Source of the DNA: Morchella semilibera
Lineage: Eukaryota; Ascomycota; Pezizomycetes; Pezizales; Morchellaceae
Direction: 5' to 3'
Length of the DNA: 64,000 nt
Assembly (NCBI GenBank): GCA_009192285.1
Contig: WBVU01000003.1
Span: 3,255,973 to 3,319,972, forward strand
Below the pieces are notes generated by a model. The model had not been told where the DNA came from and searched no databases. It saw only the letters and a list, made by a program, of their open reading frames with translations. The translations under genes were made by a program, and so were the position numbers. Shown one piece after another: positions 11,864-23,971 of this stretch (positions are counted from its first letter, which is position 1; each line of letters starts with the position of its first letter).

Positions 11864-14403
11864 CATGTAGGTACACAAAATCAGCGGCATAGGAAGCATC
11901 CAGGTCCAATGCCTTGAGTGCTTTTCATTGGGTTGGACGGGTGAGAAATCTTGGCGGAAGCAACCTCATAAAACTTCTCCAGAATACCAGCTTAGCAGAC
12001 GGAGATAATCGTAAATTACCCCGCGATTGATTTCCCGATTTGTCTCGAAACAACATTGTATTGAGTGGTGTTGAAATTGGCTTGATTTAGTACACCACCA
12101 GTACTTCATTGATCAGTTAGGAAGAATCATTATATATGTAAGTACATGTTGTCTAGTAGTGTAAGGAGAGATACATGTATCCTTTACTACATGTATGGCC
12201 TCTTATACATAAATAAATATACCTCTCGGCCTCCCTGTCTCGAGATCTAGAGTAAAAGTATGCGTGGACCATGCCGGAGACAAGCCCGGAAGGCCCGGCA
12301 TGCTACTGATATCCAACGGGGATATTCTCTCCCGAAAGATCCTTCTATAACCACCAGCTATCACGAATCTATAGCAAGTATGGTCTTTCATGAAGGTCCG
12401 GATCATGGCTGCATGGATGGTGGGTAACGGGAATTTTTCCTAAGATTAAGAATGAAATATCAAGCACAAACAGACATCTTTTAGGTGTGCGCGCCGGTGC
12501 AATAGAACCATTAATATGAAGTAATGAAATAAAATAATAATAGAGCTATTAACTCTACCATATGCACTGAACGAGGACTGTTCCATACATACCGGTGCTT
12601 TGGATCGTTTCGGTGTTCTCGGTAGAGACTACATGTATTTGGTACAGTGTTGGAACCAAAGTGAAAGTGGTAAGTACACCTAATATGTTGTTGGTGATAA
12701 CTTTGGTTTACCCCCGGTCCCGAATAAATACATGTACTCAAGGATATGCTTTTTCCATAGTAGGCGAAGCACATACTCTGCTCATTTTTCAATATTCATA
12801 ATATTTATACCCGTAAGCGTGTTTACGCCGAGGATGCTAACTTTGATATCTTGATGTTACCGAGGTCAAGTTACAAACTTTGGTCCAAACCTACAAAAGA
12901 TAATGCCGTCATGACTGCATAGGTGTAGTGGGGGTGTAGCAGGGGCAAGCAAATTCTAGTAAGGGCAAATAAGAATTATGTATGTAGTTAGGAGGCTCGA
13001 GATGATTCGATCTATACAGGAGCGTAAGGCTCGACAGTGCGGTTTGAGTCTAGATCTGGTCTATACATGCTGTAATCGCTGTAATCTTGATAAACATGTA
13101 GGTATGCAAGTACTTACAAAATCCAGGGAGGTAATGCCTGTTTTTGTAACATATTAATTTCATGCAAGGTATTTTCCAAGGCCCAACGTCCCAGCGTTGG
13201 GGGCTGGTTGCAGCCATCCGCGACGTAAAAACTGGTTTCATCCGGCCCCAGAACCAACACGAAGTGAAGTATTATTTATAAACCCCAGAATCTAAACGTT
13301 AGCGTAGATAACCCAAAGTGTCTAAAACTCTAGGTAGACACATCATAATGTCATTCTGTCAGCATGCAGTTGAGCCTCGTGCTGTGCCGCACGGTCCACG
13401 GAATGGCCCGGCGGAAGCTCATGATAGGATTTGCTGAGGTGCCGAGTATTCTTTCTCGCTTATTTGAAGTGGACGAAAATTTACCAGATAGAGTACTCTA
13501 CCCAATGCTTGACGTAGTACGCCAATATATCCCTCCTCGTAGTTGTTTTTGGTAGATGATGTAGTATGCCTTGCCAAAGAACCTTGCCGGGAAGTCCCCA
13601 CCGGTTCCATGGGTGCGGGATTCGGACCTCCGTTCTATTATGCAGGGTCTAGACGGAGAGCTTAGGCTCGGAACCCGACGTATAGCAACGCGTACGCTCC
13701 GGCAGAGTTCTGATCAGATACGATTTCTTTAATCTTGCACTGGGCATTGTAATGTATAACCCTCACACCCACGATTCTTCAGGGGTGGTAGCTGCGCTCC
13801 GGATAAGGGGGATAACGTGCCTCTCTCTCTTAGTCTGTGCTACCGAACCCAATTCGGACGATTTTTGACTTATGCATGCACAGCCGCTCCCTATCCAAAA
13901 ATTGCATTGCGGCTCTCAACACTGTATAGTATAACCGGGAAGCCAACACAAGGTTCTGACATGACATGACTGGCACCTTTTGTGTGTTGTGTTGGATAGC
14001 CAAACGTATTTCATCAATTCTATATCGGCATTGATTGCACAATGCCGAATGTTTCTATAGTCTAGAAAATAGCGTCAAGCGCCGGCAAAGATATGCTTTA
14101 ATGAGTCAGTCAAGCTTCTCACTCTTTAAAAAGATAGAGGAAATATTTAAAACTGGATTCTTATCTTGTTGGACTGGCTAGGTGGTGCTGAAAGCACATT
14201 TCCTGCACCGCCTTCCATCTACATGTAGATACACGCTTCATATGCTGCAGTCACGTCATTTTTTTGATGTCTTCTACCAACGTGGGGCGTGGGGTAGAAT
14301 GAGCGGTTAGCGTAAGCCGAGTGATAAGTTGTGTTGGTGAATGTTGGCGGCTGCTGGGGGGGTTCAAGGGAGGTAATTATCATGGGCTTGCAGATGATGA
14401 ATA

Positions 14404-14436
14404 AAGTACATGTATGTACATAAGATACATGTACTT
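14404..14436. repeat. Perfect 12-bp hairpin built from TACATGTA
   Basis: Arms AAGTACATGTAT and ATACATGTACTT flank a 9-nt spacer and are perfect reverse complements. It is the clearest of many local palindromes built on this octamer. Confidence 0.8.
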
Positions 14437-17400
14437 ATGTGATGGGACAAGAAGAGTGGGATGTGGCCAACAGAGAGAGTTTTGTCTTTGTGGTACGGAC
14501 CGTACGGCCTAGTGGTAGCCGCAAGAGGCTAGTTCCTGCTTAGTCCCGGACTCATATGTACTACCGCCGCTCCATGATCGAACAACGGCGAGCCTGCAGC
14601 TGGGGAAGCGGCAAGAGAGTCGATATTAGCCAACTATAGCTAAATCACTTGATATCAGCCCTCAACGCCACTCAGTGGTTGAACCTTCAAAAGTACCCGT
14701 TAATTGGTCGCTCGACCAGTTTTGTTGTTGTACTATAACCAACTGTCTCACTTACCTATAGTTAATACATTGAATTCTAAGCCCAATTGATGTCATAAAT
14801 ACATGTATGTTGTATATAGTGACATCTAAAAACTAAACAGGGCAGGTAACATGTATATAGCTATATTTACAGCCAAGTACATTGGACTAAATTGGAATTT
14901 GACCCTTGGCCTAGGCCGATGAAACTGGCATGTCTGGTACCCTACATTTTCGGTTCTCGGGCAAGAATCAAAAATAGGCCTAGTGTCTTCGATCACCCCA
15001 ATTGATTACACAGTACTACATAGTAAGATATACATGCAAGTACATGTATCTTTGTATGTGCCATTGGCCTACAGAGCTTGAGCCAATTAGGGTTGTGTGG
15101 ATTCTTAAGGCAGAACTACATGTACGTACACAAGTTTCTTTTCCCTTTATATCACCGCATAGTGCTCTTAGACTATGTTTGTTTCAAGTCACTGTCGAGA
15201 ACAAAAAGGCCTTCCGCATGTGCAATAGATGTACATGTGTCTACGTAGGTGCATAGTGATATATTTGGCGCTGCATCCTGACTTCCCAGCAGGCCTAGGC
15301 AGAAAACCTAAAACACTCGATTATATGCAGTATAATTACCAAGCAGAGAGCGTTCAGGTAGCAATCGCAGTTTCACTAGATCGACTGTCTCGCAAGTATT
15401 ACGAAGACAAAGAAGGGATCTTGTAGTATTTTCTAGGCCTGCAATCATGATCAGATATAAGGCTTTATAATTTGAATGAGTAAAACGGGCTAGGATAGCC
15501 ATCAGATAAACCTGTTGGTATTACGATCAGACTTCGGAAGAGGTTAAGCTTGAGGGAATAGAGTGAAGTATTTTGGCTACTGGTTTTATGAGTAACACAG
15601 AGGTTCAGTTATAATTGAGTGTGCACGTGTGCAAGTTTAGGGCTGTTCGATCGAAGGAGAGTTTGCAAATGTTTTCTCAAAACAAATATTATACTAGTTG
15701 AAACAGCCCAAAGCTATGGAATGTATTCTATGAGGCTGATAATATCATGGAAAAGTTGGTGTCTACAATATAGGACTACATGTAGTACGTACACGAATAC
15801 AGAACGACGATATTACATGTACTTAGGATTTCTATGTCATTATCGTATGATACGTATATACATGTGTATCTACCTCTACAAACGTCGCGGTGGGGCGTAA
15901 ATTCGTGGTAGTATCAAAATTTATTGTACAATTGTGCTTATTGTGATATGTGCGGCCGCGGGACACGCGTACGGGAAGCCTGGTAGAGCTTTCCAACGAT
16001 ACTTATTACCCCGCTATATATCAAACATGCTTACTGACGTACATTGTAGATCTTGCTCCGTAATCAATTGGCGCGGAGCTTAATATGCCGTGCTAGCCCT
16101 ATAGACCACCTTGCATTGGATAAAGACGTTAGTTGGTCGGGTATATATAAGGAATTGTTTATAGATCCCGCTACTTAGAATTAACTGTGCTGACCATGAT
16201 ACAATAGCAGATACCATGAGCCTTAATATAAGGATTAACTGGAGAATAGCCATAAATTAATAATGTGGCAACAAAACATGAGAGTAATAACAGACATCAT
16301 GATCAGGGTTAGGACAAAAGACAGGGAGATTCCCACAATTGAAGGATCTTTACCTGAGGAATATGACTCGTGATCATGCCTGTATGCATGTACATGTACG
16401 TCAAGATAAACATGGACCCCGATCGAGCGATGGAGCGGCTTGCTCGTTAACTGGCGAATGCGGCCCTAAGAACTACATACATGTATGTATGCATGTCGTT
16501 TGCTTCCGGTGCACGAACCTTATGGATATCCGTACATACTCCACAGAAAACAGAGGACCTACATAAGTTAACATCTTTGTCAGAGGGAAAATGAGTCTTC
16601 ACCGCTACATAAGCACTGATTATTATCTATTGTACCCCTTTCTTGCAGGATTGACAAGGTTTGGCGCGTGGATACAAAAGCAGAAAACGGCTGAACTCAT
16701 GTGGAGCTATGTAGCTATAGGGGTGGACCCAGTTCAGTTGACATGTGGCTCAAACAGACAAGCGAGTGCCGATAGTTTGGTATGTAGATCGATCTCATGC
16801 AGTCGTTTCGTGGGATCTGCTTGGGACAGGCACATATGCTTGCCTGTGGGTGTGTGGTAGAATCCCACGGACCATGGTATCACGAATTGATCGGTGGAGT
16901 ATTAGGTGAGATCAGTACTGTGAGGGCATTGACGGAAAGGAGGCTCAGCGGGACCACGCCCGCCGGCCAGGTAGCTGTGCCACAGAGGACGTTGGGACTG
17001 TCCAATCATAGCGTCTCCCTCTAATATCAACCCAGGTTTGCACCGCCCTATATTTTATTAGACTTGGCCATAACACTACCTTAAATGGAAATATTAGGGA
17101 CCTTAGCTCATATAAGCTTTATCTAAACAGGGAATATAGCCCCCTTATTCAGGTCTATTTAGTCCTATTTTCTGCAAGGAAGGTACTAGATAAAATGCGA
17201 GTGCGTTACTAAGGGTGCGACATTTCGAACCACAGAATTGGGTTTTCTAGTACTCATAATACTCATGAATTTCTAGGTCTTTCAGTCTATTTCCGAATAC
17301 CAGGCCGTCACTGCATCCTTTTCAAAATCTTGGCACAGGTTCTGGTGCACGATGAGGTTAGTTAACGTCCCTTGCTGATGCAGATTCACTCGTCCTGAGA

Positions 17401-18007
17401 TAGTGCTTACCTTCTCAGCCTTTGATTTATTCTCATTAAGCTTACCTTCTAAATAATTACGAGCCGATTTTTTTCAGGCTACTTGACCAAGAGTGTTTGG
17501 GAATAGTGAATACCAATCGCCTGACATTTGATATTGAATCATAAGCTATTCTAGACATGAAGTGGCCTCAGAGAAAAAGAAAAAAGAAGCAATAGCTCCG
17601 GTACAGGGTCAAGTGATGCCTCACGAGGGTCATTGGATTCTAGGCAGAAAGAAGGGAAGTCAAGGCAATTGTTTTGGGAATAACAGGAAAATACTAATGT
17701 ATTCACTATTCAAGCCGGACCTCACTGGCCTGTGTATAAGATGTGCATGATATTCGCTGACAGCTGCATATCCCAACACCGAGAGAGATCAAGTATTCAA
17801 GCTTGCAATTGATTACCTTTGATAAATTCAAACACGGCGCCGCAATCGCTAAATAACCCTAGAACACTACGCTTTGAAAGTCTTCTACCAGATTCCGAAC
17901 GAAGCCGGTTCAATTAGTTGGTTTCATCATACAGTATTAGGATCTCAGCCCTAAAATTAAACATTTGAATCCTATCTACTTAAGGTCACCGCTCTCCCCC
18001 TAAATCA

Positions 18008-18943
18008 ATGGAATCAAACAATACAAACAACCGACAGTATCTCTCTCCTGAGGATCCAGCGAGTCGTTCAGTTTCTGCTCCCCCTTCAATCTCCTCTATT
18101 ACACCATCAAAGCGTCCTGCAGACACTTCTGCTACTTCTCCAAAGCTACAGATTCATCCTATCCTCGAGGCTCAAACAGACTCTTTCAACGAAAGTATTA
18201 TCGGCTCGGAAAATACTGCAGAAATGTCCTACTCCAACAACTCCTGTGATTATTCGTACCCAGCATCAGCCTCTAGTGCTCAATATAGCTCTAGTAAAAC
18301 TTCCCAAGTAAGTCTTATAATTAACTATAACTCCCCCTCAACCTTCTCTTTACCCCCTAGGGATTTGTAATAACATTTCGACCCACAGACAGAAATTAAT
18401 CAAATGTTACACACCCTCCGTAGCCATCGAGTCAACACCTTAACCGAACTCCGCAGAATAGAAAAGGTTCTATCATCTGTAAATGCATTGGCCTACTACG
18501 CACCGATGACCGAAGCTTGGAACTACTATGTCTCATCCAATAACTTCCTCAGCGAACTCAGAGGCTTGACAAGACAATACCCTTTCAGTACAGAGCTCTT
18601 AGAGAGCGCTAAATGGAGCGTATACAATGATCCGGATAGCAGCAAGAGCTGGAACTTTGCCTGGCTAATTCTTACGAAATTGAGAAATGAGTAAGTCTAA
18701 CCATGCGCTTCCAGATTTATTTGGATATAAAGATAACTAATTAAGATGATTGTTTCACTTAGTCAAATGGTAGCAGAGTTTGCTACTAAGACAGCATATG
18801 AGCCCGCTATGTGGGGTAATGCCACTCCTGACCCTGTAAGTGCCACTCAGTTGGCTTCGGTCTTGACTCAGGAGTGGTCAAAGGCCATTGATCAGATGCT
18901 TAGGCATTGGTCTTCTCCGCCTACGACTGATTCCTTCTGCTGA
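18008..18943 (+). CDS. Hypothetical protein, 260 aa, three exons
   Basis: Exons 18008-18307, 18389-18690 and 18763-18943 join in frame with good donors (GTAAGT twice) and acceptors (CACAG, CTTAG). No known family is recognised. The first exon (100 aa) is Ser/Thr/Pro-rich and looks disordered. Exons two and three encode a helical region with repeated aromatic residues (ALAYYAPMTEAWNYYVSS, then SWNFAWLILTKLRN, ending ATQLASVLTQEWSKAIDQML). There is no signal peptide or membrane segment. It stands isolated, with a long desert upstream and repeats downstream. Codon use and splice quality look like a real, probably lineage-specific gene; the function is unknown. Confidence 0.65.
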
Positions 18944-20207
18944 ACTATGCAAGCCTTCGATTTGTCTATTCAGAGGCTGTTTTGTTTTGTTTGTTTAAAC
19001 ATTCGTTTTTGTTGTCTTTAAGCCCTTTGATATGACGAGCTAGTGATATGCAGCCAAACAAAAATAAATCTTCTCGTCATGGAACAGTGCGCTCTGATTA
19101 GCTCTGTAGAATTCTTTTCCAACCACTGGTTTTTGTATCAAGGTAATCTCAAAATCGAAGGTGTTGTGATCTAGCCAAGAGAGTAGGTGGTACAGTACAC
19201 AAATGCTTATCGTTTGGAGTCGCAATATCTGCTTACATATAGCTAGCCCTGGATACAATTCCTTCCATTCAGCCAAAAACAACCACCTGTCATGGCCATC
19301 GGATCCCAATTTGATTTGTAAATTATATGTATGAGTCATGATAACGTTATTGTCTTGAATCGTAGCTTCGTGATCAGTACATATTTATACCTGCTCTGTC
19401 TCTGTCAGCCTCCGGATCCCTTATTTGTCAACTTGACTAGCATTATAGCCCATCTGCCTGTCAACGATTACAATTTATTGTACTCAAAGTTGTGATTATG
19501 GGTACGCTATCGGCAAACTTAGCCCGGGTATTTGAACAGGCCTAGGAACCACAAGGAAAGGCCTTAGGCCAGCCATATCGCTCTCATTTTAATATAGAAG
19601 GCTCTGGCAATAATATTAGTGAGTAAACAGACCCTCGCCTATCAACACTCCGTGTAGTTCATTCACTTAGGGCCCGTTCGGAGCGGCATGGATTATATTG
19701 GTATATGGATTATTCCAAAGTGCTGATTATCAGTGAGTGGGTGAAATAATTCAAATAAGCAGAATTTGAGGATAATCTCATATATATCATAATCAGTACA
19801 TCGCAAATGCTGCGATTGTCACAGTTGAGAAGCTCAGTGTCGTTGAAGAGAAGGAGGGAGAGAAAATAATCGCCTCTCGAGCTGATTATTTTCTTGGCAG
19901 ATTATTTGAATAAGCAGCTAGAAGTTAGAGAATACAGTATGAAAAATGTGGTGAAATCACTACCATATATTATGACTACGGAATTTAGTGACAAATACCG
20001 AATTAAATCGGTATTAGAGGAAGAGTACTGTACAAATACCGTATTCTTACCGCAATGCTAGCGTACCAACGAGAATACCGTAGTGATCCCACCCCTCTTT
20101 TTGGTACTGTACAGATTACCCATTCCCCCGAACACCTCTACTCATTACAATAATCAAAAACTCTATAATCCGTCGAATTAACAACATCAACAGCAACAAT
20201 CAGTAAG

Positions 20208-20410
20208 TATTGCGAGTTGTCAAAAATAATGAGGACCAACCAGGAAGAAGCCACAAACAAAGTAAATAGTAATAATAAGAGATCAGAGACTCGAATTACA
20301 TCAGATTTGGCATTGGGCTTATTGGAACTTACGGGGTCGGGGTGAGCGCCGCAGTGTTCGTTGAGCCTTGTCTTCCCGGTGCGTCCCATTATTTTTGACA
20401 ACCCGCAATA
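20208..20410 (-). mobile_element. MITE family 1, copy B (about 203 bp)
   Basis: TA-flanked. The ends TTGCGAGTTGTCAAAAATAATG and its inverse (with GCGGG in place of GCGAG) form about 23-bp TIRs, better preserved than in copy A. The minus strand of this copy aligns with the plus strand of 10803-11002. It abuts repeat family 2 copy B, with only 2 bp between them. Confidence 0.85.
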
Positions 20411-20412
20411 TA

Positions 20413-20791
20413 TCTAAATAGAATAGTCAGGTATCTCTGTCATCACGAAAGGTTTCAATTGGATGGGTAGCTGCCCCGGATTTCTGTGGTCTACAGCTGT
20501 CAGTAGAAGAATCGGGTGTGTTAAGGGAGACGGCATACATATAGATTGGCAAACCTCAATCACTATATAATAACCCTCTGATCAAGATTAACATTTTCCC
20601 AAAACTACAACCTCACGCGAGCAAGGAGGGCCCAGCATGCCGCGCAGCGGCAGGTGTCCCCGACTGCGTGCGAAGATATTTATCCCACATCATTGCATTG
20701 AACAGGGCTGTGAGTTTTCTGGATCCTTCAGTGTGGGCGGTTTCTCGAACTGACGATTACATATGCGGCCGGAGGCCGCTCCTCACTAGTA
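20413..20791 (-). repeat. Dispersed repeat family 2, copy B (about 379 bp)
   Basis: Reverse-complement counterpart of 11490-11863, with scattered substitutions and small indels (for example extra bases around 20575-20605). Same termini: TCTAAATAGAATAG on the plus strand at one end, CTCACTAGTA at the other. Confidence 0.78.
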
Positions 20792-21037
20792 TAAGTACAT
20801 ATATATAAACGCTGCTAGCGTAGCTTGACCTGCCCGAAACGAAGATCTAACAACCTACATATGCATTCACATGTATTGTATATCATGTACGTCGTAGCGA
20901 TAGTAATATATAAACTCTATGATTTCGTTACATATATAACCAACCCAAATAAAAAGCCAGGAAATAAAGTCCCCCCCCTCCCCCAAGCGCACTATAAAAT
21001 TGCAATTGAGTCCATGTCTTGCATTGCAGTCCCCAAC

Positions 21038-22102
21038 CTAAATCTTCACATCCTCCATACCATCCTCCTTTTCTGTTGCTTTACCTTGTACCTGACCTGC
21101 CTTTGCAGCCCCAACGGCTGCCTCTCCTGCATGCCAAACTACACTTGTTCCTAAAACCGCGTCCACTGCAACCTTCCCTACATTCCCTACAGTCTCTCTT
21201 GACTGTTCGACTAATTCCTTGGCCTCCCCCCCATATTTTTCTTCTGCAGTCTTAGAGATATTATCCCCCAATTGCAGCGGATGTATTCGCAACACTATTT
21301 ACACCTAGTCAGCATTCCACATCTAGTCTTATAGGGCTTTAAATTACCTATTCCCAACTTTCCCAGCGGTATTGGCAGTAGCTTCCATCCCTTCATCTAC
21401 AACCTTTCTTACTGGACCATTTTCTCCCTTTTCCCCCGTTTCACCGCTCCCTGCGCCGATACCCCTAGTTGCCGCACCGATCTTCTCGCCAACCCATCTA
21501 CCAGCCTCAAATGTCGCATTACTAACTGCGCTGGCCACCATCCCTGAAATCTCCGCAATCTTCGCACTGCCTTCCACAGCTCCACTTGCTATGTTCTTTG
21601 TGGTTTCCGAGAATTTCACATCTCTCCCCTTCTCTTCCGTTCTTCCGCCGAGCGCGATCTGAAGCGTAGAAACAAGATCATCCTCATCCTCGACTTGTGA
21701 GTCTTTGAGGAACCCATGGGAGAGAAGTAACGATGTAAACTTAATCCCTAGAGGTGAAAGAGCGGGTAAAGACGGGAGAGTAATGTGAATAAATCCTGTG
21801 TCTGAGCTGGAGAGTGGGGTGGCGAGGAGGTATTGGGAGTGGTCTATCGTACTAACAGCAGCAGTAGTAGACGGCAAAGGAACAGTAATCTTATCAACGG
21901 TTAAGAGGAGGATGGGATCATTGATTGCGGAAATATTGTTAGTACTGGTTGTCGGTTGTTCGTTCGAGCCAGAGGTGGAGGTAGAAGGCGGCGGGCTAGT
22001 AAGGGTTAAAGTACCGGAGGCAAGTGGTATTCGGGAAGATGAAACTAGCTGAACAGCTGTGACAGTAGGAATTTCTAGTAGTGGTGAGGTAGTAGTGGCC
22101 AT
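21038..22102 (-). CDS. Senescence/spartin-domain-like protein
   Basis: Exon 1 runs from 22102 to about 21345 (252 codons) and the last exon from about 21290 or 21257 to 21038. The N-terminal half is low-complexity Ser/Thr then a beta-rich stretch (SQYLLATPLSSSDTGFIHI). From about residue 165, ASGAVEGSAKIAEISGMVAS then WVGEKIGAATRG resemble the plant senescence/spartin domain, and the last exon has EEKYGGEAKELVEQ and SRETVGNVGKVAVDA as in fungal members. Such proteins associate with lipid droplets or membranes in plants and animals; the fungal role is not established. The intron is uncertain. The obvious GTAATT donor does not match the phase of the nearest acceptor; GTTGGG (AGK) to CTCTAAG (TAEEKYGG) keeps frame but has a weak donor. 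Confidence 0.68.
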
Positions 22103-23971
22103 TTCAGCTGTGTTGTTGCTGTTGGGTAAGTAGTAATTTGGTAACTGGAGATAGTAGTTGACAACCTCTTGAGAGAAGTAGTGAGGTGAAGTAGTGGAGT
22201 AGTGAAGTGGGGTAAAAGATAGTTAAGATGGGTAGAGTATCTACCTCTCTTCCCTGAATTACTTTTATTAGTATTCTTTATACGACGATCGCGACGTCAT
22301 TGTGCATGAACAACCAGTCTGACATTTGAGCCGCCTAGAGTTCAACCGTAAATTCTCGGCAGGGTAAGTGCTGAGCATTCCAAAGTAGATACATGACTGA
22401 GCTGATGGTGATCCTTAGGGGGCCATAAGCTGCCAGGGTTGTTTGTACTCCACAACGGTAAGCCAGGTTGCCGGTACTGGTACTCCACTCCTGGAACGGT
22501 ATAGATAATTCATGGAGAGGGAGTTCAGCTGTAGTTACATATACCTAGGGGTTGTGATAAGTGAAAGACATTCTTCGCGCAATCTTGGCACTAGTGTGGT
22601 ATCGCGCAAAAAGTGATCAGAATCTGATAAGACAAACACACAACATTCACTTATCAGATTCTGATCACTTACCCACACACAAGTACATGTAAATACTTAT
22701 AATTACATGTATGCAGGGACCTACATGTAGTGTTGATGGAGATTGTGATTACCCCTGAAATGATCAGATCAACATGATCAGTACGTCCTGGGTCGGCCTT
22801 TAGACATTTAATCTGTTCGAGTCTCAATTACTTAGACTGCAGAGATTAGTAGATGTATTTGGACTCTATGAAGATTAGCCTACCGTATCATCCACGCCAA
22901 TATTATTCAAAGCATTGCTTTGACTACTTCAAGATATATACGATTTATGAAAATAACGCTGATTTGACAAGGAACCCATAATTGATTGCTGCGGGATAAA
23001 AAAAACCGTACTACCATACTGATTAGCGTACCCACCTAGCCACCATGTAGGCATCAGGATATGGATGCGTCTATACGTCCAGGATATACCCGTCTTTTTT
23101 ATCGCCGGTGACAGCGGAAGAACTACATGCATGCTTGAAACATTCGACACACTCCTAATCCGTAACCCGCCAAGGCACTTGACCATGGTCTTTTCCATTT
23201 GTCAAATCGATGGTATATATTTCTTTTTGTGTGTGTGTGTGTGCGTGTGTGTAGGGGTCTGTATCTCGAGAGTTGCTGATTTCCTGGTCGCTGGAAATAT
23301 CCGGCGTCTGCATGTACATATGTAGTTCGATGATCGACGACTGATTCCGCGTGGAACGCTCTGTAGGTACAAAGCGGCCTTTTGTCCGGGGCGGGAGTGG
23401 TGGCGGGGCGGAGAGAAGAATTTGGAGCCTCAGGGAAAAGGAAAAAAAAAATAACTCGCCCTCCCGTAACACACACATGATGCATACAAGGTTTAGGATA
23501 TTAATAATGGACCCACTGAGTGCTGGTCAGCCATATGCAGATTAAAACACATATGCAGATTAAAACACGAGGAATGCATATGTAAATATATCACACTGCC
23601 TGTTTTAAGGCACTAGAGCCCGAGGCTACCATAATATTCAAACCGTTTATTTAGTCTTTGTATATATATACTAAGTACATATCAATTATCTACATGTATC
23701 GGGGTACTTGAGGTACCAATAGGACAAGAATTTTAAGGCTTTAGTGGTACGGTATACTTGTAGTTATATACATGTGCGCATATGTTTATAAATGGGATCG
23801 GACATGGTATCCCCAAGAGCTACATGCTCAAAGTTACCTATCTAGAATACAGTATTACTTCCAACCGAGCGTCCACGTAAATGCCCTCAAACCCAACGCC
23901 AATCATACAATTTTAACAAATATGACTCCATCCCCGCGCAGTAAAGAAACATACCTTCGATATCACACATG
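22103..23971. other. Intergenic
   Basis: No supported gene. Contains the perfect hairpin at 22611-22670, a GT-rich microsatellite at about 23229-23252, three TACATGTA-type palindromes near 22685-22730 and more near 23691. A short direct repeat (CATATGCAGATTAAAACA) occurs twice near 23533 and 23551. Confidence 0.65.
22611..22670. repeat. Perfect 21-bp inverted repeat with 18-nt loop
   Basis: The arm 22611-22631 (begins AAGTGATCAGAATC, ends GATAAG) is the exact reverse complement of 22650-22670. The 18-nt spacer is A/C-rich. No coding sequence overlaps. Either a minimal MITE, a recent palindromic duplication, or a hairpin-forming site. Confidence 0.9.

Larger units (their letters stand above)
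8710..18007. other. 9.3-kb gene desert with repeats
   Basis: No gene recognised on either strand; all ORFs are under about 110 codons and none shows a family motif. It carries a TA-flanked MITE (10803-11002), a dispersed repeat (11490-11863), a palindromic hairpin (14404-14436) and about 24 copies of ACATGT between 9.8 and 16.8 kb, mostly as TACATGTA. A poly-C run lies near 9217-9226. One ORF at 13364-13555 reads somewhat protein-like near its end (SRLFEVDENLPDRVLYPMLD) but cannot be extended. Confidence 0.7.
18944..21037. other. Intergenic, repeat-bearing
   Basis: Contains MITE family 1 copy B and repeat family 2 copy B (listed separately). At about 19671 a segment begins GGGCCCGTTCGGAGC, resembling MITE termini, but no matching end was found. 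Around 19980-20130 imperfect inverted repeats with TACCG and GTACTGTAC motifs occur. No gene is supported. Confidence 0.6.

Noticed and set aside
13600-13650. Reverse-strand GGTCCGAATCCCGCACCC resembling a tRNA B box and 3' end
   Set aside because: No matching acceptor stem, A box or T stem could be placed; chance or relic.
19671-19930. Possible element starting GGGCCCGTTCGG, like plant hAT or Harbinger MITE ends
   Set aside because: No inverted copy of this end was found downstream, so no element boundaries can be supported.
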